Shown piece after piece: positions 55,138 through 64,000 of a DNA stretch of 64,000 nt. Within the stretch, counting starts at the first letter, position 1; every line of letters begins with the position of its first letter. The stretch is from Cryptomeria japonica (Eukaryota; Streptophyta; Pinopsida; Cupressales; Cupressaceae). The notes below the pieces were generated by a model. That model was given only the letters and a program-made list of their open reading frames with translations. It ran no database searches and was not told the origin of the DNA. Position numbers and translations under genes: made by a program. The DNA is taken from contig NW_026729194.1 in the NCBI RefSeq assembly GCF_030272615.1, positions 86,378-150,377 of the forward strand. The letters are read 5' to 3'.

Positions 55138-57714
55138 GGTGAAAGCTAAAAAAATAATAAAGGACCCATACTTGAATGTATACTTACTCACCTTGGTCCT
55201 TTTAAGATTATCTAGTAACTACTACCTCATCATCTCACTCAAGTCAAACTTATCCTCAACAACCACCATTTTATGTACTTTGATGAATTATAATTGTGGT
55301 CCTTGAATGCATACTTACTCACCTTGGTCCTTTTAGGATTATCCAATATGAACAAGGACACAGATACTCGATGGAGATAGGCAACCACCTGACCATGTGG
55401 AACTTGAAGTCCCACCCCCCATGCTTGGAGATAGATATAAGGCTCTCAAATAAATAGGAAACTAAAGGAGGGAAACTACCTATACCCAAGGGTTAAAATA
55501 CAAGGGAACACAAGGATACAATTTAGACAAGGGCCATTTTAGAGATATACTAGAGATCTCACAAGGGTAGAACATTGTACTTGCTTAATTGTTCTATACA
55601 CATGAACTAGGTGTAAAACATTAAAATGCATCAAAATATGATTCATTATAGTCCATATATACCCATGAATAGTAATATCATCACATATACAAGTAATCCA
55701 ATCCAAGTCCATCTTTAGGTACACATTCCATCTTGAATCCATCCAAAACACATCTCAAAGCATCAAGGGGTCATAAAAGGCCTCACAAGACATCGGGAAC
55801 CTTTCCTACATAAAGAAAATAGACCCAGATACATTCTTTAAATAACATCATAAACTAAAAATTCAAATCTCATAAATAAATTATTTTTTACCAAGTGCTC
55901 AAATCACCTCCTAACCTCATGAAACTCATCACAAATTAATGAAATTGAAGGGAAACCATAATGGAACCATATAGGACCAAATTATACTAAAAAAACCTTC
56001 CAAAAACAATAATGAAATACCCAAAAGGGAAATGAATTCATTTAATGAGTTTTGCAAACATATCTCCAAAAACAACCCTTAAAAACTTAGAAATGGAGGA
56101 GGGCAAAAGGAACATCCATAAGCAAATAAAAGAAAAACAATGCTTTCAATTTTTTAAAAACAATATACAAAATATGACATGAAAACACCTCAAAAATATT
56201 CCTTTCCAATATCATTTGAATGAAATCATAAAAAGTTCAAAAAAACCTACCTCAAATGGGGAGAAATGAAGGCAAGAAGGTGAAGAAACTAATGCAGAAA
56301 TTCTCAGCCCTAATGGCCAAGCAACCAGCTAGTCTAGAATAATATCAAGACCAAAAAAACACCAACAAACAAATCCACACACACTCTAGTAAAATCCCTC
56401 AAAAAATCTCTTCAAAATCCTCTCCACTCTCCTCTCAAAATTCTCTAAAAATGTGCCTAGAATGAATCGATAAATGCCCTCACAAGGAATCCCTAAAACT
56501 TCCTCCAAATTTTCCAACCATCAATACCAATTTTTTTTTCCTCCATATGCAACAAAACAAGTTATTTTGAGCATAAAACCATTTCCAAAAAAAATATACA
56601 AGAACCCCCAAAATCCCCCCCAAATTTTTTTCCAAAAAACCTCCTCAAATATGCAATACAAAAGGCTATTCAAAAGCCAACTCTCAAGAGCCATTCATAG
56701 GAATGTGAAACAATTCCTAACTAAAAAGTAGTAATTAAAACCATAAAATAATATTAAACTCACACCAAATATAACAAAACATATGAATATAAACTTAAAA
56801 TAACATATATAAACTCAGCTAGGGTTTCCCACCAAAAGATTTAAATATTAGAAAGTGGGATAATTCCCCTATAAAATAGCCACTCTAAAATATATAATAA
56901 ACCAAATATAAATATAATCATATGCACACCAACAATATATAAAAATTTATTTATTATAAACCATATTAATTCAACAAAATAATATTAGATTAATTATCAC
57001 ATTATAACCATATTATTCATACACATAATACATTCATGCACACATATACATACATTAAATACAAATATAAAATCTCAAGGAGATAATTAATAAGCCATAA
57101 ATAAAAGTCACAAATGAAATCTAATGAAATATTTTAAGTGCTATAAAACACTCAAACATAACCATTCCGATCAGGTGAACAAGACTGCCAACATCACTTA
57201 TTAGGAGGCAATGGTTTAAGGCTAGGATAATGTAGGTCCATTACGCTATCTCCACATACCACCAACAAGATTGTTTTTAGGCATGCTCCAACCTATGGAA
57301 GCAGATGGATTTGATGCCTCGAACATGCAAACCTGTACCAGCGATGTTAGATCATCCCCTCTCACAGCCAACATGACCACACATGTTGCATAAATCCATC
57401 CAAATATAACATCTATGATCATCTATACTAGTGTTAGTGGATCATAAATAGTGCAACTACTTAACATTTATACATTAGGGAAATGAGCATATCTAATAGC
57501 TACGTGCCCCTTAATCATACTATGCACTATCCTCTAACTTTACCATGAATAGGGTCACATAAATAAAATCCATCGTCAAAGTATCACACTCCTAGAATAG
57601 AAAACACATCTTAAACATAAATTAAGAATTAAGTAGAAGGAATAATACCATCACTAAAATATGGTTCAATGTCATAACACTTGTTAGGAGTGCCTGAAGT
57701 AATGGGGTATTACA
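54562..57714 (-). repeat. Older repeated segment, block D, ending in a gypsy-like LTR terminus
   Basis: Colinear with 36554-39860. Includes the 28-bp repeat pair (about 55187 and 55317) and ends aatggggtattaca at 57714 (TGTAATACCCC on the minus strand), suggesting that 55.2-57.7 kb is a long 5' LTR or LTR plus leader of the element encoding the unidentified protein. No primer-binding site was found between, so this is a hypothesis. Confidence 0.65.
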
Positions 57715-58069
57715 TCTTTCTAGATATCTTATAATTTGTCATTTCAAAACACTATTATTTCTTGTTGCAAAAAATAATTTTTTTTTATTGATGTCATTTT
57801 ATATGTTTTGCAAAAAAAGAAAAACCTATTAATTTGAAGCATTTACTCAAAATTTAAAAATTTAGTTTTAAAGAATATTAACTTAAAATACCTTTCTATG
57901 TCAATTTTAACAACAAAAAATAAAAATTGTTCCTACTATGAAATTATAATCATTTCTATTTACCTTTCTACCTCTTACCCCACTTTCACTTTATCTTAAT
58001 TTAAATCAAAACCAAACACCTATTGGCTGACAAAGTGCGTCTTGCGAGTAAAATATAATAATACATAGT
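57715..58069. other. AT-rich spacer, no gene seen
   Basis: The first 125 bp match 39861-40040. The rest lies where block B carries its 1.6-kb replacement (40041-41660). Confidence 0.45.
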
Positions 58070-58800
58070 TATGCTAGTTAACTAGCATAGATATAATTTT
58101 AAATATTTTATGTAAAATATGCTAGTAGATATTAAATTTTAAAAATAAAATTAAAGAAGAGTATTACTCTTTATCTTAAAAATTCAAAGATAAAAATCAG
58201 GTGAAAAACAAATCTATTAAAATAAAAATAGGAAAAAACGCCATTTTAAAAAAAAATACTACATTACGGTGGTTTTTATTTTTTCTCTTTTTAAGTGATT
58301 TTAAATCTTTGAAAAACCAGAATATGTTTACCTACATACTGTTTGTCTTTCTCACACGAATAAGGAAGCCCAAGAGTTACCTTGAACTAGAATATTTACA
58401 ACGTCTGCTCCACTTTTTAAGGAAATAAAATGTTTAAAAAAAGAGGGAAACAAATTTGTGGAGTCATGTTATTTTCAATTCCTAAATAATAGCTATTCCA
58501 CTTAAATAGAAAAAGATTCTAAATTATCCTTTACCAACAATTTTAAATTTGTATGGGAACACTCCAACTACTTAAAATTAAGCAGAAAACGAGTTAAATA
58601 GCCACATGAGAACATGAGGTAAGAACTCCGATCTCAATTTTGCGAATAAATACCTGTGTTAATGCTGCAAGTAAATGCCTGTGTTAATGCCCTTCATTCT
58701 GGAATCTATGTTAGGTAACCCTAAACCAAACGGCTATATAGTTTAAAATACTATACGAAATTTGTAGCTTATGTTATAGGAGATACACTGCGATTTGAAG
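58070..58800 (+). repeat. Repeat shared with 41660-42230
   Basis: Longer copy of the same repeat, with about 150 extra bases (58390-58560). A short internal direct repeat reads gtgttaatgctgcaagtaaatgcctgtg at 58650-58690. No gene. Confidence 0.7.
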
Positions 58801-60240
58801 TTTGTAGCTTATTTTACAAGAGATAAACAGAGATTCGACATTTGTATGGGTAGTTCATATTTTCATCTGTAACGAATGGGCACGTTTGAGTGAGAGATTT
58901 ATACATGGAAGGCAAGAAATCATGTGCAAAATGACAAGTTAAAGGAAAGGAGCTAAGAGCGAGAGGAGAGAATGTGTGAGAGTACGCAGAGAGAGGACAA
59001 TGGTACAACATGAGAAGTAGAGGAGAGTGCAGCAAAGGATATCTTTTGAGCAAGTTAACAACATCTATCAACCCTTAAGAAGAGAGGGTATACATTATAA
59101 AGAATAGGAGCTTATGAAAGGCAGAGAAGAGACTATTGGACGCCTTGCTTTTGAGTCAAAGCTACTTAGATCAATGGGGAAGAAAGCAGTGAAAGATGAC
59201 AAGTTGAAATATTCAACATAGGTTAACTCATGCTTGATTGCTTGCAGCTACATATCTAGAGGTTTTCGTCAATAAGTTCAGGTTCCATACGCATACCTTT
59301 ATTTATTTTTATTATAATGATCCCTTGGGTAAAAGAACCTCCATATTAAATAAATTATGTGAATTTTGAATGGAAGTGTTTTCCTATGGTTTTGTGTGAA
59401 CCAGGGTAACTTTATTTTGAGTCATGAGTTTAGATCCTAGTTTGATATAACCAACCTTAGGTCATTCAAATTGGTTTATGATCAATAAAAAAGGGACTTT
59501 GAGACAAAAACCTCGATATCCAAAGGGGAGGTGTTATTAGTAAATTATGAACTTAGTTATGCTTTCTCGAGTATTGTTATGTGTTATTAACTAATAAAAC
59601 CTTAATTATGGAGAACCGGTGCATAGGTAAGTTGACTTTTGAGAGAACTAGTGAGGATAACTACATGTAACTTTTAAACATTTGGAAGCGGAACGAAGTT
59701 GATCCCTAAGTTAAGGATGTCCTTGTGACCTCAAGTTTGTAGGGGAAGGGTCTATGGCAGATAACTATAGATAATGGGTTTGTTTCTTATTTGACCTTCC
59801 CTCTTTTGGAGGCTTTCCAAGAGGCTAAAATGTGCAATGGAAGGTTATTAAAGAGTTAATAAAAATAAATAACTTGTATATAATATGTAATAAGCCTTCA
59901 GATAGAAAGTTGAAGAAGTGAACATGCGTTGACTACCCTATAATGTTAGTATTTTATTAAGGGTACATGTTGAGTTGAGGCTATCTTATGTTGGTTCTAT
60001 GTAATTGTTATAATGAGTTTGTGAAATTTAATCCTAGACCTAAAAGCTTCTAATTTGCTAGATTGTGATACACTTATCCATTTGTCCAGTTTTGTAAATC
60101 TTGTTATGTATGACCCACACAAGTGTGAACCACTATGATATTTATGTAGTGATAGGTAGTCATTGTACTATGCTAATGATCGATGTTTTGGCTACTGCAA
60201 GGGATTAGTCAATATTAACCTAGTTCACAAAGGTAAAGTT
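58801..60240. other. Intergenic DNA, no gene seen
   Basis: About 1.4 kb left of the copia LTR. Purine-rich at 58900-59110. ORFs are short and without domains. No match to other parts of the window noticed. Confidence 0.4.
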
Positions 60241-61491
60241 TGTTGGATATTGATTGTCATTTTTTTTGCTAGGATATGTTGTTGTCTTTGATGTCAGCAT
60301 ATTCATGTGTATTGCTCCAATGATTGCAAATTGGGAAGATCTTATGATTCGATTTTGCATTGTTGTTTTGTTGATCATTGTTTTGCAGAGTTCGATATAT
60401 CCTCTGGTATATTTTGGTATGATCAGATCTTGTGTTCAGTTTTTGGGATATTGTTTGGGATGGTCTTGTGTATCTTCATTTTAGATGGATCATCATTTGG
60501 TGCTCCGCAAGTTATTTTTCTTCATGACAATTTCTAATTGGCTGTGTTCTTGAGTTTTCAGACGTTGATTGATGAAGATTTGATAATAGGTGTTGGTGCA
60601 GTTTTTCTTGATAATTCTAATGTGCTTTCTAGTGTTTCCTAGTCATGTCCTATTTGTTTTGATGATCTACATTGATCGTTGTGCAATTTTTTGGTGGTTT
60701 CTATGAACCGGTGATGATTTTTATGTAATGCAATTTTTATTGTGGTGTAGCGTGTTGTGGTTGATCTTGGCATGATTTTATGTGGAGTTGATTATTTGGA
60801 AATTTGATTTCGGTCCATGTCATGTTGTGTATATCATTATATTGGTCTAGTGGTTGATCTTTTTATCGTGTGATGTAATTTTGTAATTGAGGGTTAAGGG
60901 TTTAGCCGACCTTGTTACCAAGGTTGATGAATTGTATATATAGGTGACATGTTCATGTAATTTAGATGTTGATGTTGTGTTTGCATTATCAAAGAGTGGT
61001 GTATGTGTGAACAAGAGATCTATCCTTCGGTGAAGTGTTGTGTGAAGATTGGTGTTGCAGAGTAGACATTTGTGCTTAACCAGAACTTTGATCAAGCATT
61101 TGAAGAGGCTATTCTTTCAATTCAATTCTTCTAGATTGTAGTTCGAATCATTTTGTAAGTCAGTGAGACTTTCCTGAGGGTTGTAGTCTTTCAGGCCATT
61201 ATATTTTAGCAATGAGCTCTAGGCAGTGTGCCTGAATTCATGTGCATTCCCCATTGTAACATTTTCACATACTACTGCAGAGTATTATCTTACTGTAGGT
61301 AGGTTCCCACCATGGTTTTTTCCTTAACCAGGTTTTTCACATCAAAATATTGGTGTTGTGTGTTGTGCTTTCAATTTGCTTATATGTCCTATTACTACAG
61401 TTTATTAGATTTGTTTTGTGATTAAAATTGCTGATCCGATGAAGAGTGATTCACCATCGCTCTCAGTCTTCCTTCTCGGTTGCTGCTAACA
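60241..61491 (+). mobile_element. 5' LTR of copia element at right edge (1251 bp)
   Basis: Begins TGTTGGATATTGATTG and ends GCTGCTAACA, giving TGTT...AACA ends. Contains the leader-proximal ccaccatggttttttcctt (61308-61326). A primer-binding site follows two bases later and gag 56 bp later. The 3' LTR is outside the window, so age and TSD cannot be judged here. Confidence 0.88.
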
Positions 61492-61493
61492 AT

Positions 61494-61508
61494 TGGTATC
61501 AGAGCTAG
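61494..61508 (+). promoter_or_regulatory. Primer-binding site of the right-edge copia element
   Basis: TGGTATCAGAGCTAG, a full match to the initiator-tRNA primer core, right after the LTR. Confidence 0.9.
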
Positions 61509-61547
61509 AACCTTTGGTAGAAGCTTAATCACTTGAGGAGATCCCAT

Positions 61548-62216
61548 ATGGAAGCTCAAGGTGTTATCTTTAAGAAGGACGGACTTAGATTTGAAGTGAG
61601 TAACTATCCTATATGGAAGGATTGGATGGAAGTGCACTTGAAATGTCTTGGTGAAGATAATTGGAAGATTACAAAGAATGCCTATATTGTTCCTCTGAAT
61701 GGACCGACTACTCCTCATGAAATCAAGGAAGATGAACATAATATTAGAGCAAAGGAAGCATTGCTTAGTGCCCTAACTAATTCTAAGATGACAAATGTAA
61801 TGGGTCTTCAGACTACACATGAGATCTGGGTAAAGCTTGAGATTCTCTATGAAGGTGATAAACAGGTGAAGGTTGCTAAGTTACAGAGTTTAAAAAGAAA
61901 ATATGAGATGTTGAAGATGGGAGATGATGAGAGAATACACTCTTTCATGGCTAAGGTGAATGATCTTGCCCTAGGTATCAGATGTGTTGGTCGAACCATT
62001 AAGGAAGATGAAATTGTTGCTAAGGTGCTGAGATCTTTGTCTGCTTATTATAAACATAATTTTTCTTCTATTGATGAGATCTCGAGTGTGACTACAGTGA
62101 CAAGAGATATGCTAGTTGGAAAGATTATTGCATTTGACCTAAGTGAGTTTGGAGAATCACATGGAAAGTCTAAGACTACATTTAGAGCATTTGCATCTAT
62201 ATCCAATAAGCAGTAA
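61548..62216 (+). pseudogene. Copia gag, 5' part open for 222 codons
   Basis: The ATG at 61548 is the natural start (MEAQGVIFKKDGLRFEVSNY); upstream codons in frame are not needed. The gag (UBN2-like) core has YPIWKDWMEVHLKCLGEDNW, RAKEALLSALTNSKMTNVMG, IWVKLEILYEGDKQVKVAKL, VLRSLSAYYKHNFSSIDE, and FDLSEFGE. A TAA stops it at 62216, where relatives read on; the tail 62268-62400 continues in frame with RERELDELEALIAQRLPKG and the knuckle CFSCNKIGHF, in which the final Cys is lost by substitution or frameshift near 62405. Confidence 0.85.
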
Positions 62217-62404
62217 TATGATCTTGATGAGTGTAAAATATCTAGATATGAAAGAGAGAGAAGAGAGATGGAAGAGCAAGAAAGAGAGCTAGATGAGCTT
62301 GAAGCACTGATTGCCCAGAGATTGCCTAAAGGAGCCGGTAAATATGATGGAAATTTGCCTTTGAAATGTTTTTCTTGCAATAAGATAGGACACTTTTCTC
62401 TAGA

Positions 62405-63990
62405 TGCCAAGAGAGAATGGCTAAGTATGACATGCATGATAAGTTTGATAAGTATGATGCATATGAAAAGCATGAGAAGTATGATAAGCCTTACAAGCCT
62501 AACTGAAAGTATAGGAATCAGAATAACTATTATTATGTTGTTGATGAAGGTATTATTGATGAAGAATCAAAAGGAGATGAATTTGTATTCCTTGTCATTA
62601 ACGAAGATGGACCTCTACCTGTTGATTCCACTAGCTGCACTATTGAGGAGAAAGCTTTAGATGCTAAAGTTGAAGAGAACGATGAATGGGTAATTGATAG
62701 TGGTTGTTCACTTCATATGACCAATGATAAAATAAAACTTGTGAGTGTGGAAAGGTATGATGGTAGAATAGTTAGATTTGGAGATGACAAAGCCTGTGTG
62801 ATCTGCAGAACAGGTTCTATTTCCTTTGATAGTAAGAATAACACTGATGATGTCTTGTATGTTGAAGGTTTCATGCATAATATTTTGAGTGTTAGATAGA
62901 TGGTTGAAAAGGGCTATGATCTATAAATCAAGGATGGAAAATGCAAGATCTTAAATTCCTCTGGTATAGAGATTGCATTTGGAACTAAGACTGAAGTTAA
63001 TATTTTCAATTTGAATGCTGGTGAGAAAAGTTGTGTGATTGCTTAGATTGATGAGAGTTAGTTGTGGCATAAGAGAATGTGTCGTGTAAATTTTGATTCA
63101 ATGATTAAGCTCAGTTCTACACATGCTATTAGAGATCTTGCTAAGGTTGTTAAGCCTGCTAATCCGGTATGTAAGGAATGTCAGTTAGATAAGAAAACAA
63201 GAATTTATTTCAAAATCAAACAGTATACATCTGATGGATTGCTAGATCTTGTGCATACTGACCTATGTGGACCTACAAATGTTAGAAGTGTGCAGGGTGA
63301 CAAATATTTTATGCTACTAATTGATGATTATTCTAGGATGATGTGGGTGGTGTTTTCGAAAGAGAAATCAAAAGCATTGGACAAGTTCAAGATATTCAAA
63401 GCAAAGGTTGAGACTGAGTCTAGATTGAAGGTGAAGTTTCTAAGATCTAACAGAGGTGGAGAATTTTATTCCAGTGAGTTGAATTCATTATGTTAGAAGC
63501 ATGGCATTAGAAGATAATTATCCGCTCCTAGAACCCCTTACTAGAATGGAGTTGTTGAAAGAAAGAACAAAACTTGCTTGGATGCTGCAAGGACTATGCT
63601 GATTGAAGTGAATATTCTAAAGATCTACTAGAGAGAAGACATTAGCACAGATGTTTACACATTCAACAGAGTAAAAGTGATATCAATAAGACTCCTTATG
63701 ATCTTTGGTTTGGTCATGTTCCTATTATGAGATATTTCAGAATATTTTGTAGCAAATGTTATATCAAGAGAGATGAGGATATATGAAATTTTTATGCTAG
63801 AAGTGATGAAGGAATTTTCTTGGGATATTCAACAAAGACAAAAGCCTACTAGTGCTACAACAAGAAATTGAGAAAGATAGTGAAAAGCGAAAATGTTAAG
63901 GTGGATGCAAACATTGGGAAAGAAATTAGAGCATGTGGTTATGATGATGGTCAACATGTTATTTTAGCTCTTATTCTGATCGTAGAACCT
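62405..63990 (+). pseudogene. Copia protease and integrase, broken, running to window end
   Basis: After a frame change near 62405 the protein has an unusual Lys/Asp/Tyr-rich repeat (DKFDKYDAYEKHEKYDKPYK). Then come the protease with DSG intact (EWVIDSGCSLHMT), the GAG-pre-integrase region (LWHKRMCRVNFDSMI), the Cys pair (CKECQLDKK), and the integrase core with first Asp intact (HTDLCGPT), LIDDYSRMMWVV, and RSNRGGEF, where the second expected Asp (RSDRGGEF in relatives) is Asn. VVERKNKT, KTPYDLWFGH, CYIKRDEDI and EGIFLGYSTKTKAY follow. Stops lie at about 62898, 62925, 63045, 63060, 63494, 63517, 63541, 63630, 63784 and 63848. RT lies beyond the window. Confidence 0.85.
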
Positions 63991-64000
63991 AGGTAGAATG

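Larger units (their letters stand above)
61494..64000 (+). mobile_element. Interior of copia element at right edge, truncated by window end
   Basis: Together with the LTR it forms the 5' 3.8 kb of a Ty1-copia element in the same broad clade as the 47-kb element (similar gag and integrase words) but with a different LTR. Order: PBS, gag, knuckle, protease, GAG-pre-integrase, integrase core, integrase C-terminal region to the edge. Decay is moderate. Confidence 0.88.

Noticed and set aside
60254-60537. Two overlapping hydrophobic 76-codon ORFs
   Set aside because: Inside the copia 5' LTR; no conservation argument available.
1-64000. tRNA, rRNA, CRISPR arrays and bacterial-type operons
   Set aside because: None recognised; primer-binding sites resemble the 3' end complement of initiator tRNA but no tRNA gene body is present.

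Overview
The window looks like nuclear DNA of a seed plant with a large, repeat-rich genome. A conifer or other gymnosperm is plausible, but the sequence does not settle it. Grounds: strongly AT-rich intergenic DNA, an intron-containing plant GMC-oxidoreductase gene with GT-AG introns, and almost wall-to-wall degraded Ty1-copia and Ty3-gypsy LTR retrotransposons whose primer-binding sites match the plant initiator-tRNA type (TGGTATCAGAGC). I see no bacterial-type operons, rRNA, tRNA or CRISPR. Everything comes from reading by eye; no alignment or database search was run.

Layout. 1-330: last part of a Ty3-gypsy integrase. 1470-1620: a GC-rich patch. 2011-4093: three tandem ~692-bp units, each ending in the first ~240 bp of a copia LTR; the full LTR runs 3853-5060 and is followed by a decayed copia gag to ~6130. 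6335-7020: a repeat seen again at 26570-27235. 7995-10275: gag-protease remnant and 5' LTR of a minus-strand gypsy element (copy C), followed by flank 10276-11975. 13660-15821: the one apparently intact gene, a four-exon HOTHEAD-like GMC oxidoreductase of 534 aa. 16162-26560 (block A) and 28756-39860 (block B) are paralogous blocks. Each has a copia-type LTR, an unidentified minus-strand coding remnant, and a complete small gypsy element at the same target site (A 19127-23880, B 31694-36553, TSD CTTTA). 27251-28413: a broken partial copy of the oxidoreductase gene, preceded by an inverted piece of its own exon 3. 40040-41660: probable copia LTR debris and an unexplained higher-GC segment. 42230-42850 and 51150-51835: two same-orientation LTR pieces that seem to bracket a gypsy remnant (49300-50930) interrupted by a minus-strand copia element (42918-48974). 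51975-57840 (block D): a further paralogous block that still has the empty target site of the gypsy insertion. 60241 to the end: 5' part of a plus-strand copia element.

How it fits together. The only likely host function is the GMC oxidoreductase, of the plant family that includes HOTHEAD and mandelonitrile-lyase-like proteins. The rest can be read as a history. A small gag-protease-only gypsy element inserted into an older repeat (empty site kept in D). A foreign LTR then inserted into its 3' LTR (TSD TAACT). The whole segment, including the 3' half of the oxidoreductase gene, was duplicated (A to B). A local inversion then produced a potential hairpin against the parent gene, and unequal recombination added an extra LTR-plus-flank unit in A.

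The most unusual observations are the inverted-repeat pseudogene that could give small RNAs against its parent, the filled/empty-site set across four paralogous blocks, the loss of the catalytic Asp in all four gypsy proteases in the window, and a recurring minus-strand protein remnant I cannot assign.
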